The notes: generated by a model from the sequence alone, not told the origin. Positions 32,531 to 46,000 are shown, counted from the stretch's first letter. The stretch: DNA of 51,897 bases from Klebsormidium nitens (GCA_000708835.1 DF237557.1:1-51897), one strand, 5' to 3'. A program made the numbers and translations.

Positions 32531-35500
32531 ATGGCCAGCAAGAACGGGACCGCCGGGAAGAGGGGCGATGCAGCTGCCATTTTTGCTGCGGGGTCGTGCT
32601 CCGGGATGATCACCAGCAGCGTGCTGCAGCCACTGGACGTCATCAAGACACACCTCATGGCAGAGCACCACGCAGGGCGCACCGGCAACAGGTGCGACCC
32701 CAGCAGGCAGCGCAAGTTTATGCCTCATTGCCTTGGTCACCAAGGTGCAATTCCCACGACTGCCAGGGTCTGCTAGCGTTTCTTACTGATTTTGGGCATT
32801 CTCTTTTCCTGCAAGAAAGAGCTTGGAGCTTTTTCTGCCGACCGGCGCTGTTATCACTGCTCAGTTAGGCGGCAGGGCATGGCCAAATACTTTCATTGCA
32901 GTTACTTTGACTCTGAGCTGTCATCGATCGAATGTTCCTGCCAGCTGTGGCCACCAACCTCTGAAGCAGCGGTTTCCATCTTAGTCGCAGCCATCATTGC
33001 GCTGAGCCACCTTGGGAACATGCAGCGAACCCGCTTTGTTGATCTTGCAGGGCCAGCCCACTGTCGTCCAGCTTCGCTATGGTGGTCAGGGAGATCGTGC
33101 GCAAAGAGGTACGCTTTCAAAGATGCAGTCCACATGGGAAGTGATTAAACATCCAACTTTCAGAGTTCCTTTGAGCAGCAGAAGCTTGGGATAGAAACCT
33201 GCAAGGGGAGCAGCCTCCTCGGACGTGGCAAGTTGTATGACCATCAGACCAGAGACTTTGCCAGCAAGTTGCCCCTTGAAGAAACCATGCATCTTTCCTT
33301 TTGAGTCAGCATCTGTCCTCTGGGATCGGAAATGCTCTTACAGATGAGACGGACTATTTTGTCTTCTCTTTGTGAAGTGAAGGGCTCTAAGGCCCGTCGC
33401 TTGCAGCTGCGATGATTGAGTTCTGGTGCTTCACTGCCAAAAGAGACCCAACATACCTCAAGACAGTGAGCGCTAATCCCCGGCCGTTGTTGCAGGGTAT
33501 ACTAAGCCTGTGGCGCGGGACAGGGCCCACTGTGCTGCGGGTCGGCCTCGGAGCGGGGCTCTACTTTCTGATGCTGGACAGGGTGATGACCGGCATGCGC
33601 ACACTGCACGAGACGCGGCAGCAAGCCGCACACACTGCAGCGCTTGAGAGAGAAACTTTTGGCAGACCAGCGCCAGTAGAACAGGACCGTGGAAAAGATA
33701 CTTTAGAAGTGTTAGTATCTCCACAGCAAGAGTTGCGGGAGATAGAGCAACTGTTGCCGTCAGAGGCGAGCACAAGTGGGCGGGAAAGCGGAACAAGTGA
33801 AAGACAAGCGGAAAAGCGTGCGGAAGCTGGGGGATCCCTGCCGGCGCTGTACACCATGACGGCGGGCGCTGTCACGCGGTCGACTGCTGCAGCACTGCTG
33901 TGTCCAGTGACAGTGGTCAAGACCAGGATGGAGGTGAGGACCTGCAAAATCGGCTCAATGGTTCATAAATTGGGCTCCTCTTTTGTTGTTCTTTTGGATG
34001 ATCGTATCATCAAACGAAAGTGGCTGGAGACACAAAAGTGAGACCGGCCCCTCTCCGAAGGTTCGGGGCGGGGGGCGATGTTCGATAAGTCGGAGGTCAT
34101 CATTACAGATTGTGATGATATTGAAGTTGAATCACCGTGAGTTCAACCTACAAGGACATACTAGAAGATCACGGCGAAGGTGAAAAAGGAAAACTCCAAG
34201 GAAAGCCCTGGCTCGGATGAACCCGCCATTGCCCTTTCCGACTACCCAGGTGGTACGAAAGCATTTGGCGAACAGGACAATTTGGTAGTCTATGTTTCCT
34301 CGGCTGCCTAGGCTGGACGCCTCCGACCCTTGCGTGTGCAGTACTCGGCCGTGACGGGCCACGTGTACCGCAACACTTTCCATGCCGTCGAGAGCATCTT
34401 CAGGACAGAGGGCGTCAGAGGTAAGGCAATGCTGGGAAGGTTAGGATACAAAGTCACTGCTTCTTCGAGTTCGTCTGCCTGCCACACCAGTCGTGCACTA
34501 TTCTGCCCGCAATTTCTGCAGCATGACAGACGTGCTCCAGTATTTGCGAAGTATCAAAAAAGCCACTTTGGAGCACGACGGCGCTTCCAGAAACCTCGAG
34601 ACCCTGTAAAGCGAGGGTACGTCGCTGGTTTTGGGCGCCTCAATACGTCCCTGGCTTTGGACGCCTCCGTACATCAGTAAGGCCCCGTTGGTTGAATCGT
34701 CGACTCGTGACGTGTGACGCTGTGCCCCTCATCTGTTGCGTCACAGGTTTGTTCAGCGGGCTAGGCCCGACGCTGCTGCGTGATGCGCCCTACTCGGGGC
34801 TGTACCTGCTCATGTACGACAAGACGCGCCGCGGCCTCAGAGGTACCGCCGCCGCCCTCCTGCCGCCGGCCTCGTCTCTGACAGCAGCTTTCGCACTTCC
34901 ATCTAACGGCGCTCCGAATCTCAACTTCGTAACTGTAGTACAATCGTAGCAGAAGCCTATAGGCAGAGAGAAAATTTGGAACAATGCAGATTATTTGACA
35001 CAGATAGCCCGTAGCATGCGCGAAGTTCGCTTCGTCTTGGTTTAGCAGGCTGGTGGAGCGAGCGTGAAATGGCTCGGATCGTTAATGCTCACAGCCATCT
35101 GGTCTGCTGAGGAACACTTTGGCCCAAAGTCTAGAATTGGATAAGGTCGAGGGCTACTCCTTTCTTCCTATGTCGTGATCGTTCAGTACTGCACACATCC
35201 TGCAAAGACACTGTTTTCTATCCCTGCAGACCTTCTACCCGCTTCGACTTCGCAGGTCTACATCAACTTCATGTCAGGTGCGGTGATAAGACGACTTCGC
35301 ATGTTTTGGTTGCTTTCGGCAGCTCGAAAGTGCGTCGTGGGATACAGGGCGTCGATGCCATCTCGAACCTCCATTGGTGGCCTTTTGTTCGTCTGCGGTT
35401 GCTCATCTGAGCCTGCCCAGTACTTGCTGCGCAGGGGGCCTGGCTGGGGGCGGGGCCACCCTGGCAACACACCCCCCGGACGTGGTGAGACGCGCTTCTG

Positions 35501-36493
35501 TCGTCCTTTGATCCGGTCTTTTTTGCTGAAGAAAGACAGTACCATATTGGGCAACGTGCAAGTGCTGATTGCTTCGGGCGCAGGTCGATGTCGTCAAGTC
35601 GTTGTCCCCAGCCAACGACATAACGGCCCTTCGTCTTGATGATTGGCCTTCAGCGGCTCCCGCCCTGTGGAGTGTTTTCCGTTTCGTCTATTGGCAGGTT
35701 GACGCAGGAGATCCATCAAGGTGGGTGCTGCGTTTGCGTGTCAATCTTCTGCTGCGGCAGCCTTCGGAGGAATTTTTGTAGTCTCTCTGATCACCCTACG
35801 GCGCTTTCAATATGTCTCGCACGTCTGCAGGTGCGGACCCGGTTGCAGCTGTCGTCGAGCGGCAACAGGCGGGGAGCCCTGGCCACCGCCCGGCACATCG
35901 TCCAGGTGAGCACGTGCACCGGTAAAACCCACACTATCGCAACATCGTGTTTCACCTTCTTCGGCATGCCGTCAGAGAGTCCCGCTGTACGGAACAATCA
36001 CCTGTGTGGACGGACCAGGCGCCTTACTTACGCTGTCAACAATGTGCCGCTTCGCTTGCTGTACCTTTTCGTGATTCATCTCGTGTACGTCGTGATGTTT
36101 GCGCAGACAGAAGGAGTCTCGTCGCTGTTCGCCGGGATAACGCCGCGGGTCGCCAAACGCGCTATGCAGATGGCGCTCACATGGTGAGTCTCTGAAAACG
36201 CTGATTGGAAGGATCGACTTTCCTCGTCAAATATGGATCCGCTTCAATATCCACTCACAGAATCTCTTACAGAAAGGCCCTCTCAATTCGTGAAGAAGTT
36301 TATCAGTCAGTATAGTGATCTCGCTCACAAAATCTCTAAATGAGTGGCCACGCTGAACAGTGCCAGCCGGAGCGAACAATTGCTTTGAACGGTACCCCCT
36401 ATTTGCAGGTCTTTATACGAAGAGCTTACTCGAATCTTCGTGAAACGAAGCATATGGGGGTCCAAGGAAGTGGGAAGGCAGGGGGTCAGCTGA
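32531..36493 (+). CDS. Mitochondrial carrier, SLC25A38/Hem25-like, 10 exons
   Basis: Exons: 32531-32691, 33051-33108, 33496-33933, 34342-34420, 34747-34842, 35230-35277, 35435-35484, 35831-35905, 36107-36183, 36409-36493; product 388 aa. Three mitochondrial-carrier signatures are present: PLDVIKTH (exon 1), PVTVVKTR (exon 3) and PPDVVRTR (exons 7-8), each starting an odd-numbered helix. GLFSGLGPTLLRDAPYSGLYLL and an ending of the form MALTWSLYEEL identify the SLC25A38 subfamily (yeast Hem25), inner-membrane carriers linked to glycine import for the first step of heme synthesis. Since plants and algae make 5-aminolevulinate from glutamate, its substrate here may differ (inference). Odd: exon 3 inserts about 85 hydrophilic residues between helices 2 and 3, so the protein is longer than the usual 300 aa. 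The last exon is split inside the W codon; without it the ORF would stop at GTGAGT. Confidence 0.88.
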
Positions 36494-38062
36494 CGTGTGA
36501 GCAATAATGACAATCTTTAGCATCGCTGAGCTGGGGTTGCAATCAGGAGTGCCGTTGACTGGGCGTGCTTAAAGAGTCTTAGCTTAAGCGCATTTCAACA
36601 GCGTTTTTCACAGACGGGTTCTTGATATAGAAAAGCTGAGTTTTTCATCAACTTTGATTGATCGTTGATCGTCATTGATTGTGTTCAACGTTCCGAAGTA
36701 AGATAAGCACCGTCCTTACATCTGTGTACGCATTATCATCTTTTATTTTGTCTTACCTGCAGGTAAGACAGATCATGATCATGATTGTACTTGGGCACCG
36801 CGCTCGATGTTTGGCCAGGCTCGAGCTAGCCGATCATAGATTTCAACCGTTGCATGACTAATTCCTACACATTGAGAACGCTTCGTGATCTATAAGTGCA
36901 CAATCATGCACATGGCAGCGCGGAGCGCTAATTAAGTTTGATCAGCATGCTGATGCACGTACTAAGACGGGTTATATAGACATCCCGCGGCGGCGTGCTT
37001 TGGGCACGTGCATGACGGGGCCCGGCTAGCTGGGCGCGCGCCAACAGGTAATCAATTTGTCAAAGACTCTGGTTCCAAAAAGTATTGAATGATACATGCA
37101 CACAACCTTTGAATTTAGTACGTAATTACGGTATGCATATGATTACGTACACGTACATGTGGTGCGGATCTCGAATAATATTCGCCATATACTTCTTATA
37201 TTTCGCGCGGTGCTAGCTAAATCTGATTTATATTTTTGGAGTATGATGCTGTACAGGCATCATAGTACGTGCGGTGATCATCATATTGAGGTCACCGAAT
37301 GTGCGAGTCGGACCTTCAGTATCATTCATTAATTGCATATGCATGATATTCATCGAAGTCGACTGCATGCAACGTAATGCGGCGCAAGTCAATTACTTAA
37401 TTTTGTACGTATCGCCGATACGCTGCGGCGCGCCCTGCTGTTCAATGGCTACATATGATGCTTATATGTGGTCCAACAACACGGGGCGCGGGTTGCATTT
37501 TCACTATATGTAGCTAGCTTCGCAATTACGTTAAAAGTATTCCAATTGTGCATGCATCATCGACTAAACCTTAACAATGCGGTGGACCGAACTTATTGGC
37601 ATTTTCAAATGATCAGCCCTAGCTAGTCGTCGAGCATGTGAGCTGTAGTATTGACTAGTATATATAGCGAGAAATTGCCTGCTCGAGATCTTCCGACGAT
37701 CCAATACTTCAATACTAAGCTCAGACCCGTGCATGCTGCGCCACATCATTGGCCATGGTGCCAGGATATTCATGACAATGGTAGACGGTTGCAAATAGGT
37801 AATACATACTTTTATTGCTTTAGTGTCCCTTTGACGCCAAGGCCTAGATTGATCTCGCAAGCTGATCAATGAAAGATACGTCGCAATAAATATGATTGCC
37901 GCCTCAAATCGATGATTGTATTTCTTTCAAGTTTTGTAGCGGCCTTTATCCGAGCTCCCGATAGCCTATACAAAATCCAAGCTCACATGACTGAATCTGA
38001 AGCTGAACTGAACGTGTTAGTTGCAACCACTAAATTGCAGCTTCTCACCAGAAACCCCGAGA
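36494..38062. other. Convergent spacer between carrier gene and Nudix gene
   Basis: No gene is supported. From about 36750 to 37900 the sequence is AT-rich and dense in short palindromes (GATC, CATG, TGCA, TATA, GCTAGC), including a perfect 22-bp palindrome at 36749-36770 followed by a 14-bp one (ATCATGATCATGAT). Confidence 0.5.
36749..36770. repeat. Perfect 22-bp palindrome
   Basis: The core CTTACCTGCAGGTAAG extends symmetrically to 22 bp. Each strand reads CAG|GTAAGA, so the palindrome is two back-to-back perfect splice-donor consensus sequences. No transcript crossing it can be proposed from the sequence. Confidence 0.9.
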
Positions 38063-39167
38063 TCAATCTGCAATTTCTGGGGAATACCCACTTTCTAGAA
38101 GCACCGCCAAAGGGTGAAAGATAGGATCAGGAATCTGGCCCCACTCTATCCAATGCCATCCTTCGCATTTGTCCTTCTCTAAAAGGAGGGCCGTTTGATC
38201 TTCCTTGTCTTCTTTGCCTCTCATGAAAATGGTGATATAGTGAGAAGGCTTCTGATCGTGTAGCCGAATGCTGGAAGACAGCAAAGGTGAGGCTTCACAA
38301 CAACACAACGAACAGAACGCAGGCAGGGCAAAACTACAAAAACACTACTGATTTGATTGATCAAGAAGTACTCAACATAGGAGACAGCATCAAGCAAGAG
38401 GCTGAGATCTTAATAAGATTGTCAATGAGGAGGATTGAGGGTGTGGTGGCATAAGAAATGTCAAGAAGCCCACCTGTTCGTGACCGATTCAAAGCGTAGC
38501 TTATGGATACTTAAGCCTGTCTCCTCCTCAACTTCACGAATAGCACATTCTTCCCAAGTTTCACCTGTTCATTGAACAAAGCAGATTACAACATATCAAG
38601 TGTGTGCACCACTGACACTATATAGGCACGATTTTTTGAACAAAACAGGAGACTACCTTCAAGTGGCAGAAAGAAGCACCCCCAGCTACATTAAGCAGAC
38701 AATCAATTTGATGAAAACTTCTCATTCTTGTTATACATGTGCATTCAGAGCTCCTTGTCAACCTGAGAAAGTTGAGGGCCTATGTTAACGCAGTTGCATA
38801 CCGAACTCCAAGTGCCCGCCCGGCAAAGCCCATGTACCACCACCATTTTGCCCGATGCGTTTGCCTACCAGGACCTTCCTGCAAAGAAGAGGCGAGCTGC
38901 AAAGCTTGAGATGGTGAAACTTTCTTCATCTTACGATTCACTGTGACGGAACTGTAGCTGCAGTGTTTGAACTCACTGATAGCCTCACCAGTAGCAAGGC
39001 AGTTGACAAACTACAAAACAGCCTGATTGCAGCTCAAGGAGAATCTGTGACAAGACGCAGTGACTGGTCAAGCAAGGCACTCCTGTGACCCACCTGCCTC
39101 TGAATATAAGCACACCAACACCAACTCTGGGGACTCTCAGCTCCGCTGCTTCATTGTGAGCTGCCAT
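38063..39167 (-). CDS. Nudix hydrolase, NUDX1/NUDT15-like, 4 exons
   Basis: Exons (minus): 39167-39094, 38878-38802, 38564-38474, 38270-38063; product 149 aa, the normal size for this small family. The Nudix box spans the exon 2/3 junction: GHLEFGE, then TWEECAI, then REVEEETGL, fitting G-x5-E-x7-REU-x-EE-x-G-U with all metal-binding Glu residues. N-terminal PRVGVGVLIF and VLVGKR, and C-terminal SHYITIFMRG, EKCEGW-like EKDKCEGWHW and LESGYSP, match plant NUDX1 and animal NUDT15. Family members hydrolyse oxidised nucleotides, or geranyl/isopentenyl diphosphates in plant NUDX1; which applies here cannot be told. No transit peptide is visible, suggesting cytosol. The ATG at 39167 was chosen because an upstream in-frame extension lacks similarity. 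It is head-to-head with SMC6 and its exons are less GC-rich than the neighbours'. Confidence 0.92.
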
Positions 39168-40088
39168 GAAGTTCTGGAAGTTGAGTTGACTCTTGGACGC
39201 TCTCCGGAAGCTCAAGCTATAACAGCAGATTCTGTGAGCCGTGTGGTGAACAAACACTTCTGCCTAGACTTGGCAAAAGATAGAGAAGGGGAATGGTCAA
39301 AGCTTCTTGCTGTCTGCGTCTGAAATAACCAACACCTGTTGACAAGATCTGCTGCCACTAAGTACTGGCACTGGCGAGTGCCTGGCAGCTCTTGAACCTG
39401 AACTTGAAGTTGATCGGCTATAAGCCCATGAAACTCAAGAAAAATAATAGTAAGCCCAGATAATAGTAAGGTAACCGCACTGTGACGGGTAGGGTTAGTA
39501 TGGTGGCTAGGGTGGGTACGGGTGGGGAGCGGGTGTTTCATTTAAGGTTAGGGTTTTTAGTGTTAGTCGGAGCTTACTATTATCTTGGCTTTAACTATTG
39601 TCTTTCTTGAGAGTTATTGAAAGCCCACCGGGCGCCTGAGGCTGTAGCATGTAAAACCTGCGGGCGCATGCCGGCCGCGAATGAGATTCAGGTGTGCGCG
39701 GCGGCCGCCCAATGTTGAAGAATTTGGCGGGAGCACAAGCGAATGCATACCGTACGATACAACCACGACCTGATTGTATCCGTCAGATTGCCTGTGTTGT
39801 GCGATGAAGTTTGAACGCTTGAGCTCGACCTTGATCAACATCAAAGTTCGTTCGTCGAGAGATCTCTTGCCATTGACATTTTCATTGGCGGCTCAGCCAA
39901 AAGGAAGCTCCATGGCAGCATGCAGCAGTGCATTGAGCTGAGCAGAATTCGAGGACGAGTTGCAGTACGGGGCCTTAGCTAGGAAGCAGCATTTCTTTTT
40001 GGGAAGATAAGCTTAGTGCTTAGAACGCGCTTCGAGGATACTAGGCAATAACCTTGCGGTATCTGAAAGGCATCATTGAGTCTCTTGC
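39168..40088. promoter_or_regulatory. Divergent promoter region Nudix / SMC6
   Basis: A 921-bp interval between outward-facing starts. It contains a foldback element at 39434-39611. The rest shows no gene and no clear TATA box. Confidence 0.5.
39434..39611. mobile_element. Foldback / MITE-like element with about 40-bp terminal inverted repeats
   Basis: The left end (39434-39472) starts CTCAAGAAA and contains AGATAATAGTAAG; the right end (39571-39611) is its reverse complement with a few mismatches and ends CTTGAG. About 98 bp of G-rich sequence with GGGTAGGGTTAG and GGTTAGGG motifs lies between. The size and long inverted repeats suit a non-autonomous DNA element. No clean target-site duplication is visible, so an inserted hairpin of other origin is possible. 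Confidence 0.6.
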
Positions 40089-43000
40089 ATGGGAAGAGGT
40101 GGGTTGAGAGACATGGACAATGATATTGACAGCGGTGAGGAGGAAAACCCCGGGTCTGCGCGCAGGATGGCTGGAGGAGACGTGGAAAGGATCACGGCGG
40201 GGCCGATTTTGGAGATAGTGATGGAGAACTTCATGTGCCACTCAAACACGAAAGTGGAATTGAGTCCCCGGGTCAACTTCATCACAGGGCAGAACGGAAG
40301 TGCGTGTCCTCTCTACAAATTTCTAATCAACAAACTAGTTTCCTGGGACTGCAACCAAATGTTTTGAGCAGTCAGAAGACTACAAATTTAAGATCGTAAG
40401 GCGTCAGTGGCAGGCAAATGCAGAGCAGACATGGCCTACTGCCGAAGCAGAATGCAACGAGGCAGATTGCCTGCCAAAGCAGGTTCTTTGAAATCTTCTG
40501 CAACTAGTACCTCCAAGCACCTGCTGAAGTCTCACTTCAGACAGCGTCGACAAATTAGTCGTGCCATTTTGAGGATCCTTGTCGTGTTTGAAGTCAGAGT
40601 TGACTGTTTTCTCAGCAAGCCTTCGCATGTCAACCACGCCCTCACAAACATATGCATCTCTCTTGCTGATTGACGACATGCAATTTTAAGAGTGCTGTAG
40701 TAACCTTCAAGTGCCTTGCCCGTTTGTGTCTTTCAAGTCATTGGGGATTTGCTGTGCAGGTGGCAAGAGCGCCATACTTACTGCCATATGCGTAACATTT
40801 GGAGCAAGTGCCAAGAACACACAGAGGGCCTCTTCCGCGAAGGACTTCATCAAGAATGGGGAGCAGTAAGCAGTGCCATCATACACGTCGTGACACATGA
40901 ACCTGCTATGGAGTGCACGTGCTACTTTGAAGCTGACAGCTCTCATGCGTCTGTCCATGGTGGCACACTTTTCTTCGTTGGTTGTAACCACTGATTGCGA
41001 GCCCCATGCCTTTTGTTTTTGACCACACTACTGCATTGCAGGTACTTCAAGGTGACCGTGGTGCTCATGAATGAAGGCGAGGACGCTTACCAGCACCATC
41101 TATTTGGAGACAGGATTATCATAGAGCGTCAAGTGACTGCCGCAGGATCCAGCGGGTTCAAGCTCAAAAGCTCTGCTGGTAAGAAAGTCCCTTCACGTCC
41201 CACTGCCTGCGTATCCAATGCCGCGGGGCCACTTGCAAATATCCTCCCCTTGCAGGCCTTGCAAGTCATATCAGCCTAAAGTTTGAAGGCTGACTGCCTT
41301 GTCAGCATTTTGTTTCAAGCAAACGGCAAAAGTCCTGTCTTAGAACGCTGAACATTTCAAAAACTGTAATATTGCAGGCAAGATCGTGTACACCAAGCGG
41401 GACGAGCTTGACAAGATGGTTGACCATTTCAATGTAAGTGCAATGTACAATTGCTTCTTTTTGTTGCATCAAAAGTAGGTGCGAATCTTCCACAGCTAAG
41501 CGAGAAAGGGTGAAATCCAAAACGTTTCTAGGTGAGGGCTTGCTTGAAATTCTGTAAGCAATCTGCCTGATTGGATGCTTCCCAGGGTGTAGCTTTCCGT
41601 GTTCTTTGTTTCCAAAGCCCCATCAACTGTCTAAGACATTCTCCTATGCCTTTCTGGGCAGATAAACGTGGAGAATCCCTGTACTGTGATGAGCCAGGAC
41701 AAAGTCAAGCAATTTCTGCACACCGGCAGCGCAACTGACCGCTACAAGGTGGGCATAACGGTGCTTTGCAGACTGTTGAGTGTTCTTGCAATTTAGTCTA
41801 GCAAGTGTTCCGCCAACTGAAAAGGGCGCAGGCATTAGTTTATTGAAATGCATCTGCTGACAACTAGGTGACTGATTGCCTGCCTTGGCAGCGAGTTGGT
41901 TTGTTTGTTTTGTAACTTGTTGATCGGATAGCGTCAACTTGTTGATCGGATAGCGTCAGCTCATTCACCCTTCAATTTGAAGCATTTCATTGCTTGGAGC
42001 CACAGATCTTGCAGGCTGAGGGCCGTGATTGACGCTGCCTCTTTTGCCTCCAGTATTACTTCAGCGCCACGATGCTGGAGGGCGTGAGCGACCAGCTGCG
42101 CACAGTTACGGGCATGGTACAGGAAGCAGAGGCGATTCTGGAGGAGCGGAAGCGCGACCTGGTGCCGCTGAAGCGCGAGTGGGAGGCGACGGAGGCGGTG
42201 CTCAAGGAGGCGGAGCAGATCAAGGACCTGCAGGACGAGCTGGCGCGCCTGACCGTCAACTACGCGTGGTCCTGGGTCTACAAGGTGGACGCCAGCATCG
42301 CGGAGGCGGAGGCCACGGTGGATGACATCACGAACAACAAGGTGCCCGTCATCGGCCAGAAAATTGCCGAGGCGCAGGTGAGACCGTCTGATGCTCCCGG
42401 TTGACGCTACCTGCTGATGCTGATGTGCCTGGGGCCACTTTTCGTCAGATAAGGTACATCAGATAATGATAGTCTCACTTCGGCGACGAACTCTTGAGGA
42501 AGAGGGCAACTGCGTTCAAGGTGAATTACGTTCTTGGAAATTGTGTTCTGCTCTTTGGATACAGTGACGAGAATAGGACCTAGTGATCCGAAAGCTCAGT
42601 AGTTGAGAGTTGACAGATTGCATGGCTTGATAACATACGGCTCAAAAAACCAATTCAGGTGCAAGACCGCCCAACCCTTGAAGCGCACCCCTAAATACAT
42701 GCATGAGAATATTGTAAACGGACTTATGTTATTGCCTTTTTTCCAGGCCAATCTTGACGTTGCAAAGGCGGCTCTCGAAGAAAAGAAAGCATCTTCTGGC
42801 GACACAGACGAGACGGACCGTCTCCGAGACGAGAAGGCCAGGCTGGAAGGGGAACTGAAGGCGGTGAGTATTCTGACCTTGCTTCTGTACACCAAGACTC
42901 GGTCACTCAAGCATAGTCCAGAGTCACCAATCCACTGCCACGTGAAGTCGTTCGTCCAGACCCTGCCCATCGTGTGGCCTTGAGGGTTCCTTGTAGTTTG

Positions 43001-46000
43001 ATTGAGGAGGCAAATTGTCTCATGTGCCACGCGAGTGCCTGTCTCAGGCGAGGCAATGCACCAGCGTGCGTGGGCAGGGCTTTGTGGTGGGCTTCAGGAG
43101 GGTCCAGCACTCACATAAACGGGCTTTTCCGAACTTGCAGACGTACCAGCAGCAAGCGAGCGCCCAGAGTGAGATCAAGCGGGCACAGACGGACATAGCC
43201 CATCTGGCGAGACGGCGGCAGGACCTGGAGCGGTCCATGCAGCAGGCGCGGGACAAGATGGAGCAGCAGACACAGGCAGAGACGTCGGAGAGGGATCGCG
43301 AGATTGCGGAGAAGAGGGCCCAGATTGACGCCGCGCAACACACGTTACAGGAGTGAGTCAAAACGCTCGAACAGATAGGGGAACGACAGGGACACTCGCC
43401 ATGACAGCACTTGGTAGATGCAAACGTTCCCTACTCATGGACAGGAAGCACGAGGCCAACTGATCATCGACCGGTGGGTCCGTTGTTGCAGGATCGAGGC
43501 CAGAGAAACTGAGGCAACGGAGGCAGCATATGCAAAGCGACAGGAGATGCAGGCCTTTGGCCCCCAGGTAAAAGCAAGCATAGTCCTATGTTCTGATTCC
43601 TTGCTGCGCCAAGATCATCAATCTAGATCTGCCACCTCCTTACGACCGAATCATCTTGTTTCGAGATGTTTCATAATGCCGTCTGAGCTTAGCTTTGTAT
43701 CTGTGTGTCCGCATTTAAAAGTGCATCCTGTTGCAGAAAGGGGAGCTGGAGCAGAGACTCAACGATGCCAACGGCTACTTGCGGCGACTCAATTCACAAC
43801 AAAAGAATGCGGTGCGTGACTCCAGCTTGTAATCTCAGAATCTTTCTCTCGAGGTTGTCAGGCGATTGCTTCTTGAGGGTGACGCTCCGTGTTGATCAGG
43901 TCTTTACGAAGTGCCTCAGCTTCTCCTGGACTCAGATCGGGTCACATATCAGAGTTGAATGGGTGATGGATTTCTCGCTTTCGGCCGTAGTTCGCCCACT
44001 GCGGGGTGACCTGCTATGCTTTCTAGTCAACAGTGAGGTATCCCATCTCGCTGGTCGCTTGCCTGACCTCTTCTGGCCTGATCTTTACAGGAAACGGCTT
44101 TTGGAGACAAAGTGCCGCAGCTGAAAGCCGCAATCCAGCGGAAGCGTCGCAATTTTTCACGTGAACCAATCGGTCCCATTGGGGCAGAGCTGGTAAGTCG
44201 ATTGGCAGAGCGTGGCCTCCTGATGGATCTGATGTCGATCGACTTCTCTGGTTGCCCTTCTTAAGCTTGCGAGGCAAAACCTGTCGCTTCGACCAAAAAC
44301 AGAACTTCCAATTAAGCACTTCTGCTGGCGCAGAGCTTGACGGACGACAAGTGGAAGATCCCGGTGGAGGAGTGCGCAGGCAAAGTGTTCAACAACTTCA
44401 TCGTCAACAGCTTCGAGGACATGAAGCTGCTCAAGCAGTGCGCCAAGGAGGCCAACACCTTCGTCAACGTCGTCATCTACAACTTCGACCACGCCCCGTA
44501 AGCCCTCCCCGACATTGCATTGAAGCATTTTGATCAATTACGGAAGGACCGAGTCTGATCCTGGCGGAGCACGGGCAGTAAAGTCACCGATTTGGATACT
44601 CTGTCCAGGAATGTTCCCAGGCTCTGGTGTGAGGCGTCAATACAATGGCAAGGCTCACTTTCTGTCCGCCCCCTTTGCTCAGGTACGCCCCGAGGCCCGA
44701 CCAGCTGCCGGACGCCCGCCTGCTCACAATACGTCACGTGCTGCAGACTGGCAACCACACGGTCATGAACGTGCTCATGGACCAGGTAAGAGCTGCAAAC
44801 CACTGACTGGCGATATAAGTCCACATATAAGTCCACTTGGCAAGCGGTTCTTGGGACGGCAAAAAATCGCCGTTTGCAGCTCGAGTCCTTCAATCACGTC
44901 AGTGTGTACGTCAGCTCATTGAGTCTTCTAGAGCTAGCACTGGATTGGATGTGTCGAGAGCCTGGAGTTTGATCGGTTATTTCTTGTACTGGAAGCCGAA
45001 GCTGCATGTGCTGGCTTGGCTTCGAAGCATCATTCTGACGATCGTTCTTTCCTGTGCGACGCCTGCAGTGTAGCATCGAGAGCGTGGTGCTGGCGGAGTC
45101 GTACGAGCAGGCCAAGGCGGTGGCCTTCACGCCGGGCAACAAAGTGAAGGAGGCCTACCTCGCAGACGGAACCAAGAGGTGCGCCGGGCGGCAACCTTCT
45201 CGTCCGTAGCTCCTGGCAGCATCTTACTCGAGACAACAGATTGTACTGGCTGCTTGATTCTGTTGAGGGAAGACCCGAAGCGAAGAAAAGCTGCCCTGCA
45301 GCATAGAAAACATCAAGGAGAGGACGAGGTTTGAGAGACGGAGGATTTTTTGTTTTGTCTAGACTAATTCGCTTATCTTATGGCAATTGATTGGAAGGCG
45401 CCTTCTCGAACTGCTTCGATAACATGAAGGACGAGGTCAGGCATGGGAGCGATCCCTTGAAGCCCTCCCAGCTTTGCTGAAGCGGAGTTTGTAAGTCTCT
45501 GACAACAGCTTGTAAGAACTTTGTCCAAGCAGTGGCTTAGCATTAGATGCAAGCGTTGTTCTGGCAGGCCCTGTGGGCCCTTCGAGTGTTTACCCCCCTG
45601 CTGCTGCGTGGCTGCAGTTTTCTGCGGGGTCAGAGTGAGACGACGCAGTCGTACAACCCCCAGACGTCGCGCCCACCGCGGCTGGGCGTGGATGTGCGCG
45701 AGCAGGCGCGCCAGGTGCAGGCCACCGCGCGGCAGCTCAAGGAGGAGCTCGACCAGCTCGTACAGCAGCAGCGGGGCCTGAACGACCAGTGCAACGAAGC
45801 GGAGAAGCTCGTGGCGGCGGTGAAGGTAAGGGGCGCGCCCGCAAGCCAGCGCTAGGGGGCATCCAACAAAATCTTGATGTCGAGCATTTGGCTATTTAAG
45901 CTTTTGAGGCTCCAAAGTCTGCAGCAACTTGACCTCGCCAGAATTTCACTTCCAGGATTCGAAAATAGGAACGAAAGCTATGTCTTCGTGTTTGTTGAGC

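Noticed and set aside
35583-35617. Possible extra exon in the carrier gene reading VDVVKSL after a CAG acceptor
   Set aside because: It resembles the carrier motif, but exons at 35435-35484 and 35831-35905 already encode it in phase (PPDV then VRTR), and no donor with fitting phase follows.
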